From NCBI RefSeq assembly GCF_004353825.1, contig NZ_SMNA01000002.1, positions 1 to 64,000 of the forward strand: DNA of 64,000 nt. The letters run 5' to 3'. Below, piece by piece: positions 28,141 to 36,500 of this stretch (position 1 is its first letter; each line of letters begins with the position of its first letter). The translations under genes were made by a program, and so were the position numbers. The notes below the pieces were generated by a model. The model did not search any database, was not told the DNA's origin, and was given only the letters and a program-made list of their open reading frames with translations. The DNA comes from Occultella glacieicola (GTDB lineage Bacteria; Actinomycetota; Actinomycetes; Actinomycetales; Beutenbergiaceae).

Positions 28141-28830
28141 ATGGCGACGTACGGTCAGTTCTGCCCGGTCGCGAAGGCGATGGAGGTGCTCGACGAGCGC
28201 TGGACGCTGCTGATCATCCGGGAGCTGATCGCCGGCAGCAGCCACTTCAACGAACTGCGGCGTGGGCTGCCGCGGATGTCACCGGCGCTGCTGTCCAAAC
28301 GGCTCCGGAGCCTGGACCGCGCCGGGCTGGTGCGCCGGGTCGAGGTCGGCGGCAGAGTCAGTTACGCCCTGACCGAGTCCGGGCTGGATCTGCAGGAGGT
28401 GGTCGAGGCCCTCGGCGTCTGGGGCCTGCGCTGGGTCGGCGACCTCGGCGAGGAGGACCTGGATCCGCACCTGCTGTTCTGGGACATGCGCCGGACGATC
28501 CCGCTGGCGGCGTGGCCGCGCACGCGCACCGTCCTGGAGTTCCGGTTGTCCGACGTCCCGCAGCGCAGCGGCGGCTGGTGGTTGGTGGTCGCCGGGGACG
28601 AGGTGGACGTGTGCGACTACGACCCCGGCTTCGAGGCGACCGCGACGGTCCGGACCACCTTGCGCACGCTCGTCCGGCTGTGGCGTGGGGACACCGGGTG
28701 GGACGATGCCCTGCGCTCGGGAGACGTCCGGGTCGAGGGACCCACGGACGTCAGGCGGGCGATCCCGGCCTGGCTCGGGCGGATGCGACTGGCGGACTTG
28801 GCCGCCGCCCGTGCCGCGGTCCCCGGGTGA
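28141..28830 (+). CDS. HxlR-family winged-helix regulator with C-terminal sensor domain
   Basis: 229 residues. N-terminal HxlR winged helix (about 5-95): CPVAKAMEVLDERWTLLIIR with the conserved Cys, HFNELRRGLPRMSP, the recognition-helix region LLSKRLRSLDRAG, and an EVGGRVSYALTESG wing. A C-terminal ~130-residue extension (LEFRLSDVPQ onward) looks like an SCP2/sterol-carrier-type domain, as seen in some actinobacterial HxlR proteins, and may bind a hydrophobic ligand. The ATG at 28141 is chosen because GGAGG lies 5 bases upstream; a TTG at 28117 is possible. Divergent from the methyltransferase, which is the likely target. Confidence 0.88.
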   Translation: MATYGQFCPVAKAMEVLDERWTLLIIRELIAGSSHFNELRRGLPRMSPALLSKRLRSLDRAGLVRRVEVGGRVSYALTESGLDLQEVVEALGVWGLRWVGDLGEEDLDPHLLFWDMRRTIPLAAWPRTRTVLEFRLSDVPQRSGGWWLVVAGDEVDVCDYDPGFEATATVRTTLRTLVRLWRGDTGWDDALRSGDVRVEGPTDVRRAIPAWLGRMRLADLAAARAAVPG

Positions 28831-28937
28831 CCGGCAGGGTGTCCCCGGGTAGCCCGCAGGGTCGGTGGAGCGAGCCGAGGCCGCCCCATGGGCGTGGCGA
28901 GTGGAGCAGGCCCGGCCCGGCGTGATCCCCTGGCCGC

Positions 28938-29540
28938 ATGTCGACGCCGCTCGAACCCCTCACCCTGACAGGCAGTCTGGTCCGGCTCGAGCCGCTCTCG
29001 GCCGGGCACCACGACGGCCTCGTCGACGCCGTGCGGGACGGGCAGATGTGGGACCGCTGGTACACCTCGATCCCCCGGCCCGAGGACATGGCGGGTGAGA
29101 TCGAGGGCCGGCTCGCTCGGCAGGAGCGGGGCGAGATGCTGGCGTTCACGGCGATCCGAACGACGGATGACGTGGTGCTGGGGATGACCACCTACTACGA
29201 CTGGGACGCGGCCGTGCCCCGGCTCGAGATCGGCTACACCTGGAATCGGGCCTCCGCGCACGGGACCGGGACGAACGCCGAGTCGAAACTGTTGCTGCTC
29301 ACGCACGCGTTCGAGACCCTCGGTTGCGAGTGCGTGGGATTTCGCACCCAATGGGTGAACCACCAGTCCCGGGCCGCGATCGAGCGCCTCGGAGCGAAGC
29401 AGGACGGCGTGCTCCGGGCGAACCGGCGCTACCGCAACGGTGCCCTGCTGGACGCGGTGCTCTACTCGATCGTGCGCGCGGAGTGGCCCGCGGTCAGGGC
29501 GAACCTGGAGCACCGGCTGCGGCACCGCGTCGCGGGCTGA
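28938..29540 (+). CDS. GNAT family N-acetyltransferase (RimJ/RimL type)
   Basis: Transfers acetyl from acetyl-CoA to a protein N-terminus or small amine. 200 residues. N-terminal LVRLEPLSAGHHDGL, the long central strand with YYDWDAAVPRLEIGYTW, an acetyl-CoA-binding region around GTGTNAESKLLLLTHAFETL, and the RTQWVNHQSRAAIERLGAKQDGV end typical of the RimJ/RimL branch. No nearby gene tells the substrate. It follows the HxlR gene on the same strand by about 107 bases. Confidence 0.87.
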   Translation: MSTPLEPLTLTGSLVRLEPLSAGHHDGLVDAVRDGQMWDRWYTSIPRPEDMAGEIEGRLARQERGEMLAFTAIRTTDDVVLGMTTYYDWDAAVPRLEIGYTWNRASAHGTGTNAESKLLLLTHAFETLGCECVGFRTQWVNHQSRAAIERLGAKQDGVLRANRRYRNGALLDAVLYSIVRAEWPAVRANLEHRLRHRVAG

Positions 29541-29608
29541 GCCGGTCCGATAGCTGCTCCGCATCGAGGTTCGCGCCCTCCAGGGAGCGCCCGAGTAGCC
29601 GGCCGGGC

Positions 29609-29917
29609 TCAGCGGTCCACTCGCACCAGGATCAGGTCGGTGAGCGGTTCGCTGACGGCGACCAGCTCGGGCGTGCCCCACATGCCGGCCGGCGACGTCA
29701 ACTTGGCCCAGAGGCTCAGTTTCTTGGGGTTCGGCGCGTCCGCGGCGTCGACGGTGAGCGCGAAGTCCGCGTCACCCACGCCCGCATCCACGGCCACCCC
29801 GGCGAGGACGTCACCGTCGTGGCCGACCAACTTGATCGTGAAGACCGAGCCACCGGGCAGCGCGATGCGCTCCCGGATGCCGACGGTGCCGTTGACGGTG
29901 ACGATGTTCGAGACCAT
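29609..29917 (-). CDS. YbaY/YscW-like small beta protein
   Basis: 102 residues. The sequence GTVGIRERIALPGGSVFTIK, followed by a central beta segment and LWAKLTSPAGMWGTPELVAV, resembles the YbaY/YscW domain that in proteobacteria sits in outer-membrane lipoproteins. Here there is no signal peptide or lipobox, so it is probably cytoplasmic. Function unknown. It is followed upstream, on the same strand, by a YdeI-like gene 14 bases away, suggesting joint transcription. Confidence 0.65.
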   Translation of the reverse strand: MVSNIVTVNGTVGIRERIALPGGSVFTIKLVGHDGDVLAGVAVDAGVGDADFALTVDAADAPNPKKLSLWAKLTSPAGMWGTPELVAVSEPLTDLILVRVDR

Positions 29918-29931
29918 CGCTCTACCGTAGA

Positions 29932-30378
29932 TCAGAGCGCCCGGCCTTCGCGGAGCGCGGCGATCGCCTTGTCGACGCGGCGCGTCCGGGTCTCGTCGGT
30001 CTTGGCGTCGGCGATCGGGAGCGTGAAGCGCTTCTGCTTGCTGGCCGAGAGCGACTCGTAGAAGGTCTTCGCGCCGGGATCCTCGGCAAGGGCCGCAGCG
30101 AGCTCGGGCGGTACGTCGACCACCCGGGGCTCGGTGTCGAGCACGACGTCGACCTCGACGTCGTCACCGCCCGCGACACCCGCGGCCGCGCGGTTCGCCG
30201 CGCTGAGGGAGATCATGAACTGCCCCTCGTAGGACACCGCCGAACTGCGATAGGTGTGCCCGTTGATGGTCACCACCACCAGGTGCCGCTTCCCGGGTCC
30301 CAGTGCCGCCATCACCTCCTCCGGGACCGGAACGCCGGTGTTGTTGCCGGTCTGATGGATGGTCGTCGGGTAGCGCAT
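29932..30378 (-). CDS. DUF1905 / YdeI (OmpD-associated) family protein
   Basis: 148 residues in two parts: an N-terminal DUF1905-like beta domain (NNTGVPVPEEVMAALGPGKR with a VVVTINGHTYRSS strand) and a C-terminal YdeI-like helical segment (LAEDPGAKTFYESLSASKQK to the C-terminus). The pairing is common in actinobacteria and has been linked to stress tolerance, but the biochemical function is unknown. Cytoplasmic; located 14 bases before the YbaY-like gene. Confidence 0.8.
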   Translation of the reverse strand: MRYPTTIHQTGNNTGVPVPEEVMAALGPGKRHLVVVTINGHTYRSSAVSYEGQFMISLSAANRAAAGVAGGDDVEVDVVLDTEPRVVDVPPELAAALAEDPGAKTFYESLSASKQKRFTLPIADAKTDETRTRRVDKAIAALREGRAL

Positions 30379-30416
30379 GCCCCCAGTGTGCCGATTCGAG
30401 CGCCGGCCGGCCAGGG

Positions 30417-32215
30417 TCAGAACGGCGGTGGCGCGTCGGGTGGACGTGGTGGGTGCAGGGTGCCGTAGACCACGTGGCCGAGGAAGGTCCGGGTGCCGTC
30501 ACGTTCACGGCGGTAGCGCAGTCCGGCCGGGGTGGTCCACTCGAAGAGCCCGGGCTCGGCCTGCTCGACCCGGAACCCGCCGTGCGTCTTGATCAGGTGC
30601 TCACGCGTGCACATCGGGCCGAGGTTGTCCTCCGACGTGGTTCCGCCCGCGGCGTCACCGGGCTCGTCGGCACCTTCGGGCGAGTGGATCCAGGCCACGG
30701 TGTGGTCGAGATCGCACCCGGACGCCGGGCGCGAGCAGCCGGGACCCACACAGGTCCGGTCGCGCGCGACGATGTGGTCGGCCAGCTCCTGCGTGGGCCG
30801 GTAGCGGGTGTGACCCAGATCGAGCACCGCATGCGTGAGCGGATCGGTGACCAGTCGACGCCAGATCCCGCCGGCCGCGATCGCCCTCGCGGCGGTCGGC
30901 GTGATCGGCACGTACCCGGTCAGGATCGGGACGGTCTCAGGATCGATCGAGGTCTTGGGTGGGCTCGGATGGGTGTCGTGGATCTGCTCGGCCCGACCGC
31001 CGCGCCCGCTCCACGGACGACGACCGACTCCGAGCGCTTCACCCGTGCCGATCGCCCCATCAGGGCAGGGCTGCGCTCCACGATCGGCGCCAGGCCCGGC
31101 GTTGCCGGACCCGTCGGCCGCAAGGAGGTGCTCGAGCGCGACTGTCACATGGATCTCGGGTCGGCGCCCGCCGTTGGACGCGAGGTCGGTATCGGTCCCG
31201 GGAAACCGGCCGCCGGCCAGGGCGAGCGCCCCGACGTCGGTCAGGATGTCGAAGCGCAACTGGTCCAGGGTGCGTGGATCGCCGGCGGTTCGCGCCGCCC
31301 GTGCGGCACCGTCCAGGGCCACATCCAGAGTGAGCACCTGGTCGGCGGGGCCGGACACCCACACCGAGGCCTCCCCGTCCGGCAGGGTCCTGGGGCGGGT
31401 GACCTTCCTGGACCTGGCCCGGCGTTGGGCGCGAGCCTGTGCCTGCGCCGGGTCGACGCTGATCAGTGCCTTCGCGACATCCGATCGCACCTGTCCCGGG
31501 GTGCGGTCGGGCGCCTTGGGCAGCACCAGGTCCTCCACCGCCATGGCCACCTCGCCCGGCACGTCCACCAGCGACTCCGCCATGATCTTCGCCTTGGCCG
31601 GATCGATCCGGCCGACGGCGAGGGCGGCGCCGGTGCCGACCAGTATCGACGTGAACATGGTCCCCTGACGTATCAGCGACAGGCACTCGTTCCGCGTGGT
31701 CGTCAGCCGCATCGCCAACTCGTCACCGGCGGTGGACGTCTGCCCCTGCGTGAACATCTCCAGGGCGGGCTGGTTCATCGCGGCTCGCTCGGCAAGGACC
31801 GCAGCGGCGCGGGTCAGGGTATCGTGCGCGGCCGCCTCGAGCCGCCGGGCAGCGGCCGCGACCTCCACCAGGACCGCTTCGTCGACGGTGTCGAGGTCGA
31901 GCTCGGCGAGTTCGCCATCAGTTCCGGCGAGGGTGGCATCTGCGCGAGCCGCTGCACCAGCGGCGGGTTCTCGAGGCCGGCCAGGAACGCGGCGAGCTCC
32001 GTCTCGAGCAAGGTGTCCGACGGGTCCGACGCGTCCAACCGGCCCGCAACTGCAGAGTTGCCCACGGCACCGAGTCCCACCCCGTCAGGTGCAAGCAGGA
32101 CCTCCCACTCCCAGGCCAGGCGCACCGTGGCGACGTCCGCGGCAGGGAAGATCTGCACCCGGGCAGGGTCGAGACCCCCACCCTCGGGTGGCCCGCCGAC
32201 CGACTCCGTTGCCAT
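30417..32215 (-). pseudogene. HNH endonuclease with DUF222 domain, apparent frameshift
   Basis: DUF222/HNH protein of the 13E12-repeat type abundant in actinobacteria. The N-terminal ~100 residues (MATESVGGPPEGG onward) run from ATG 32215 to about 31914. The rest (ELAELDLDTVDEAV, then EVAAAARRLEAAAHD to the C-terminus) continues in another frame from about 31913 to 30417. One missing G in the stretch GCGAACTCGCC at about 31911-31915 would restore a continuous protein of ~599 residues. The C-terminal HNH motif is intact (DRTCVGPGCS, CDLDHTVAWI, DNLGPMCTREH, KTHGG). It could be a pseudogene, a sequencing error or, less likely, programmed frameshifting. The biological role of the family is uncertain. 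Confidence 0.8.
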
Positions 32216-32382
32216 ACCCACTACGCTACGACCGACCCCTGACATCGCCTCGAACACGGGCCTCGCCGGGGAATCCCTGCACCTCTGGACCGCAGCCTCG
32301 ACCTCAGCCTCCCGACCTTGAGCGGCGGCGGATGCGAGTCAATCCACTTGATCGCGAGGCGGGTGACTGCCACGGTGCCCTC

Positions 32383-32934
32383 ATGCCTGCCGCGGTCGCA
32401 CCGACGCCAGCCGATCTCCCCCGCACGGGCCCGATGCGTCTGGTCCTGCTGGGCGGCGCGCCCGGCGTCGGGAAGTCCACCGTCGCCCGCGAGTTCCTGA
32501 GCCTCGCGGCCGACGGCTCGGTCCTCGTGCAGTGGGTCGATGTCGACTCGCTCTGGGCGCACCAGCCCTGGGAGGTCACTGAGCGGACGACCGCCATGGT
32601 CCAGGCGAACCTGCGCGCCGTGATCGCCAACGCGGACGCCGCCGGTATCGAACTGCTGCTGGTGACCTGGGTGTTCCAGGACACCAGCATGCAGGACCTG
32701 GTCCGTACCCTCGCGCCACCCGCGCTCCCAACGGTCAGCGTGCAGCTGCATGCGGAGCCCGAGACCTGGCGACACCGGTTCGAGAGCGACTCGGCACGTC
32801 CCGAACTCGACGACTTCTATCGGCGCCGCTACATCGAGGCGCAACGGACGCCGTCGGACCATGTGCTGCACTCCGACGGAAAGGATGCCCGTGCGCTAGC
32901 GCGCGAACTGGGGCAACTCCTGACGGGCTGCTGA
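32383..32934 (+). CDS. P-loop NTPase, small-molecule kinase-like
   Basis: 183 residues with an N-terminal Walker A GGAPGVGKST (about residues 24-33), then WVDVDSLW and a LLVTWVFQD strand placed like Walker B, and a basic/Arg-containing lid region (HRFESDSARP). The architecture resembles shikimate/gluconate-type or AAA_33 (zeta-toxin-like) kinases. ATG 32383 is used; ATG 32434 (MRLVLLGGAPG) is an alternative giving 166 residues. Divergent from the HNH gene. Substrate unknown. Confidence 0.75.
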   Translation: MPAAVAPTPADLPRTGPMRLVLLGGAPGVGKSTVAREFLSLAADGSVLVQWVDVDSLWAHQPWEVTERTTAMVQANLRAVIANADAAGIELLLVTWVFQDTSMQDLVRTLAPPALPTVSVQLHAEPETWRHRFESDSARPELDDFYRRRYIEAQRTPSDHVLHSDGKDARALARELGQLLTGC

Positions 32935-32949
32935 CCGAGTTCCGACCGG

Positions 32950-33516
32950 TCAGTCCATCTCGGGAAATGCGACGTAGAAGGACGCGTCGAGATCTTCGCC
33001 GAGACCCACCAGGTAGTGACTCTCGAGCACCTTCCCGGTGGCCGCGCTCGCTGCGTCAAGGTCCGCGATCACCAACAATCGCTGTTCCTCCGGGCCAACC
33101 TCCTGGAACTGCTCGTACAGCTGCGTGGGCGGTGCGTCGCCGTCCGACACCACGCTGCCGTCCGGATTGGTGGCTGCCTCGGTGGCGGCGTCATCGGTGA
33201 ACCCGGGCACGCCCGCCGACTCCGACCAGCCGACGAAGACGCAGTAGTACAGGACGTCGACCGGCAGGCACCACGGTTGGCCGGCGTCGATCGCCTCCGT
33301 CATCGCGGTGAGGTCACCGACGCTCACCTGATCGTGGCCCTCGGTGAGGGCTTCGAGCACGACGTCCCGGTCCCAGGTCCGCGCCGTGGTGGTCGCGCTC
33401 GGCGCCGGGGACGTTGTCTCCTCCCCCGTGTCCGCCCCGCTCACGGTGCACGCCGCGAGAGCCGACGCCAGCGACAACACCCCGAGTCCTGCCATCCGGC
33501 CACGTCCACGCCGCAT
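32950..33516 (-). CDS. Predicted lipoprotein of unknown function
   Basis: 188 residues with signal peptide and lipobox (ALAACTVSG, lipid-Cys about residue 24), then a Thr/Ser/Pro-rich linker and a folded domain of ~150 residues with two Cys (QPWCLP and YYCVFV) that could form a disulfide. Acidic, exported and membrane-anchored. Start ATG 33516 is chosen since it immediately precedes the Arg-rich signal sequence; the longer frame upstream does not fit. No recognised family. Confidence 0.75.
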   Translation of the reverse strand: MRRGRGRMAGLGVLSLASALAACTVSGADTGEETTSPAPSATTTARTWDRDVVLEALTEGHDQVSVGDLTAMTEAIDAGQPWCLPVDVLYYCVFVGWSESAGVPGFTDDAATEAATNPDGSVVSDGDAPPTQLYEQFQEVGPEEQRLLVIADLDAASAATGKVLESHYLVGLGEDLDASFYVAFPEMD

Positions 33517-33584
33517 CGCGGTCCCTAGTCCCCTCAACCCGATATCCGCCAGGGACAATACCGCTCGGTGTCCGCCCCGCGCAG

Positions 33585-34589
33585 TCAGCTGCGCTCGAGG
33601 ATCTGCCCCCGCCGGTCCGCCCAGGCGAGCGCGGAGGCGATCGCCTCCTCCAGGGTGAGTTCGGCCCGCCACCCGAGCAACGCCGTCGCCCTGTCGACGT
33701 TCGCGAAGGCCCCGACGGCGTCGCCCGGTCTGGGTGGGGCCGTCACCGTGGGCACCTCGGTTCCGGCGACCCGCTCGAACGCGGTGACCAGTTCGCGCAC
33801 CGTGACGCCCGAGCCGGTGCCCACATTGATGATCACGCTCGGGGCATGGACTCCCGCCAGGACGTCGTCGAACGCCTCGACCGCGCGCACATGGGCGCGC
33901 GCCAGGTCCCAGACGTGGATGTAGTCGCGGATGCCGGTGCCGTCGCGAGTGGGCAGGTCGGTGCCGGTGATCGTGAAGGCCTCCTGTTCGCCGCGGGCGG
34001 CGAGCACGAGCTGGCCGAGCACGTGCGAGGGCTCCTTGTCGTAGATCCCGCTGGTCAGGTCCGGGTCGGAGCCGATCGGGTTGAAGTACCGCAGGATCAC
34101 CGCGCGCAGGTCGGTGGCGGCGGCGAGGTCCTGCAGGATCTGCTCCATGATGCGTTTGGTGCGCGCGTACGGGGACGTCGGCTCCAGCGGGTCCGCCTCG
34201 GTGACCTCGAAGCCCTCCTTCGGCGCATACAGCGACGCGGACGAGGAGAACAGCACCCGCGGCTTGCCGAGCGCGGTCAGTTCGTCGAAGAGCTCCAGCG
34301 ACTTCGCGACGTTGTCCCGGTAGTACAGGTACGGCTGCGCCACCGACTCCGGGACCACGATCCGGGCCGCCAGGTGGATGGTGGCCTCGAGGTCCGGGTG
34401 CTCGGCGACGATGCGGCGGAGCAGGTCACGGTCGGCGACGTCGCCCTCGTAGAAGATCCGGCCGGTGGTGAACACCCGCGGGCCGCTGAGCAGGGAGTCC
34501 AGGATCACCGGGGTGTGCCCGGCCTGCTCGAGCGCCGTCGCGGTCACCGACCCGATGTAGCCGGCCCCGCCGGTGACCAGGATCTTCAT
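33585..34589 (-). CDS. galE: UDP-glucose 4-epimerase
   Basis: Interconverts UDP-glucose and UDP-galactose. 334 residues: GGAGYIGSVTATALE (NAD site), HLAARIVVPESV, a FSSSASLYAPK segment with catalytic Ser region, and YxxxK in SPYARTKRIME. RYFNPIGSD and the C-terminal helix follow the family pattern, and YIHVWDLARAH is the usual tail motif. ATG at 34589. No leloir genes (galT, galK) are adjacent. It lies between the lipoprotein and DUF5655, all on the minus strand. Confidence 0.93.
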   Translation of the reverse strand: MKILVTGGAGYIGSVTATALEQAGHTPVILDSLLSGPRVFTTGRIFYEGDVADRDLLRRIVAEHPDLEATIHLAARIVVPESVAQPYLYYRDNVAKSLELFDELTALGKPRVLFSSSASLYAPKEGFEVTEADPLEPTSPYARTKRIMEQILQDLAAATDLRAVILRYFNPIGSDPDLTSGIYDKEPSHVLGQLVLAARGEQEAFTITGTDLPTRDGTGIRDYIHVWDLARAHVRAVEAFDDVLAGVHAPSVIINVGTGSGVTVRELVTAFERVAGTEVPTVTAPPRPGDAVGAFANVDRATALLGWRAELTLEEAIASALAWADRRGQILERS

Positions 34590-34650
34590 ACGCGCGAGCC
34601 TACTGGCCGGAGTCCGGACCGGTCCCCGGAGGGTCGGGTCGCCCGGCGCG

Positions 34651-35046
34651 TCAGGGAAGCACTCCTGAGGGCCGGTCCAGGTGCGCCCCGGCGCCGACCG
34701 CGTACGCCGCCGCGACCCAGCCGGCGAACTCCTCGTCCAGCTGGGTGAGCTCGTCCACCCGGAAGTGGTGCACGAAAAGCCGCCTCGTGTACGGCGCGGC
34801 GCTGCGGATGCGCGGGTCCTCCACCCGCCGCTGCAGGTCCAGGTAGCCGACCAGCTGCCCACGGTCGGTGGGCCGGGCACCGGCGAAACCACGGCGGACG
34901 CCCTTGAACGTGATGGTGGTCTTGGAGACGGCGTACGTGAACGGGCCACAGCCGGCGACCAGTTCGACGAACCGTTCGTAGAGGGCGACCCCCTCGTCGG
35001 GCTTGCCCCGCAGATGGTCGGCGACGGTCCACTCCACGATGTCCAC
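34651..35046 (-). CDS. DUF5655 domain protein
   Basis: 131 residues containing the DUF5655 core LYERFVELVAGCGPFTYAVS followed by KTTITFKG. Beginning MDIVEWTVADHL, it ends with a segment rich in Val/His/Arg (FVHHFRVDELTQLD). Small, soluble, unknown function; related sequences are often appended to DNA-binding or transport-associated proteins. Between galE and folC with short spacing. Confidence 0.75.
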   Translation of the reverse strand: MDIVEWTVADHLRGKPDEGVALYERFVELVAGCGPFTYAVSKTTITFKGVRRGFAGARPTDRGQLVGYLDLQRRVEDPRIRSAAPYTRRLFVHHFRVDELTQLDEEFAGWVAAAYAVGAGAHLDRPSGVLP

Positions 35047-35063
35047 CGGAGCAACCTATGCCC

Positions 35064-36500
35064 TCATGTGTCCCGCCGGAACAGCGCCCGCGCCTCGGCG
35101 GCGAGGATCACCGAACCGGCCACCAGCACGCCGGTGCCGGAGGCGATCTGGTCGGCGTCACCCTGCTCGGCCAGGTCCGCGGCGAGGGCCACGGCCTCCC
35201 CGACGTGGTCGGCCACGTGCACCCGGTCGGAGTCGAACACGTCCCGGGCCAGATCGGCGAGGTCGTCGATGTCCATGGAGCGCATCGACGTGGACCGGGT
35301 GATGACCACCTCGTCGAGGGCCGGCTCGAGGACGGACAGGATGCCCTCGGCGTCCTTGTCCGCCATGATCCCGACCACGCCCACCAGCCGGTGGAACGCG
35401 AACGCCTCCTCGAGCGCCTCGACGAGCACCTGGGCGCCGGCCGGGTTGTGCGCGGCGTCGACGAGCACGGTGGGGCTGCGTCGGACCACCTCGAGGCGCG
35501 CGGGCGAGTCCACGTCGGCGAACGCGGCCTCGACCACCGAGCCGTCGAGGGCTCCCCCACCGGTGAACTGCTCGACCGCCGCGAGCGCGAGGAGTGCGTT
35601 CTGGGCCTGGTGGGCGCCGTGCAGGGGCAGGAAGACCTCGGTGTAGAGGCCGCCGGTGCCGCGCAGGTCGATCAGCTGGCCGCCGACGGCGACGGTCCGG
35701 TTCACCACCTCGATGTCGTAGCCCTGCGCGATCACGCGGGCGCCGCGGGCCCTGGCGGTGTCGGCGATGATGACGGCGGCTTCCTCGGGCTGCTCGGCGG
35801 TCACCACGATGGCACCCGGGTCGAGCGCCTTGATGATGCCGGACTTCACGGTGGCGATCTCCGTGATCGTGTGCCCGAGCCAGCGCTCGTGGTCCCGGGA
35901 GATCGGCGTGAACACCGCCACCTCGCCGTCGACGACGTTGGTGGAGTCCCATTCCCCGCCGAGGCCCACCTCGACCACGGCCACGTCCACCGGGGCGTCG
36001 GCGAAGGCCGCGAACGCGAACCCGGCGAGCACCTCGAAGAAGCTCAGCCGGGACTGCCCCTTCTCCGCCAGTTGGGCATCCACGATCGCCACGTACGGCT
36101 CGATGTCGCGCCAGACCTCCACGAACCGCACCGCGGAGATCGGCTCACCGTCGATCGCGATCCGCTCCCGCACCGTGTGCAGATGGGGGGACGTGAACCG
36201 ACCCGTGCGCAGCCCCAGCTCCCGCAGCAGCCGCTCGACCATCCGGGACGTGGACGTCTTGCCGTTCGTGCCGGTGAGGTGGATCGCCCGGAACGACTTC
36301 TGCGGGTCCCCCAGCAGCTCGACCAGAGCGGCGACCCGGTCGATGGTCGGGTCGATGTCGTGCTCGGGGGCCCGGGTCAGGATCTCCGAGTAGATGGCCT
36401 TGGCCTCGGCCTCGGCGGCCACCTCCGCGGCGCGCTCGGCCGGGGTGACCTTCCGCTCCTCGTCCTTGCCGAAGCCGTACCGGTGACTGGTGGTGTTCAT
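35064..36500 (-). CDS. folC: Folylpolyglutamate synthase / dihydrofolate synthase
   Basis: Adds glutamate residues to (dihydro)folate. 478 residues; the P-loop [14 protein letters not shown] (about 74-87), [13 protein letters not shown], the [11 protein letters not shown] motif, and [11 protein letters not shown] near the C-terminal domain are all characteristic. The ATG overlaps the ileS stop by 4 bases (ATGA), and the gene is immediately downstream of it, a conserved arrangement of an aminoacyl-tRNA synthetase with folC in actinobacteria. DUF4233 and ndk, often next, are ~14 kb away. Confidence 0.95.
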   Translation of the reverse strand: MNTTSHRYGFGKDEERKVTPAERAAEVAAEAEAKAIYSEILTRAPEHDIDPTIDRVAALVELLGDPQKSFRAIHLTGTNGKTSTSRMVERLLRELGLRTGRFTSPHLHTVRERIAIDGEPISAVRFVEVWRDIEPYVAIVDAQLAEKGQSRLSFFEVLAGFAFAAFADAPVDVAVVEVGLGGEWDSTNVVDGEVAVFTPISRDHERWLGHTITEIATVKSGIIKALDPGAIVVTAEQPEEAAVIIADTARARGARVIAQGYDIEVVNRTVAVGGQLIDLRGTGGLYTEVFLPLHGAHQAQNALLALAAVEQFTGGGALDGSVVEAAFADVDSPARLEVVRRSPTVLVDAAHNPAGAQVLVEALEEAFAFHRLVGVVGIMADKDAEGILSVLEPALDEVVITRSTSMRSMDIDDLADLARDVFDSDRVHVADHVGEAVALAADLAEQGDADQIASGTGVLVAGSVILAAEARALFRRDT

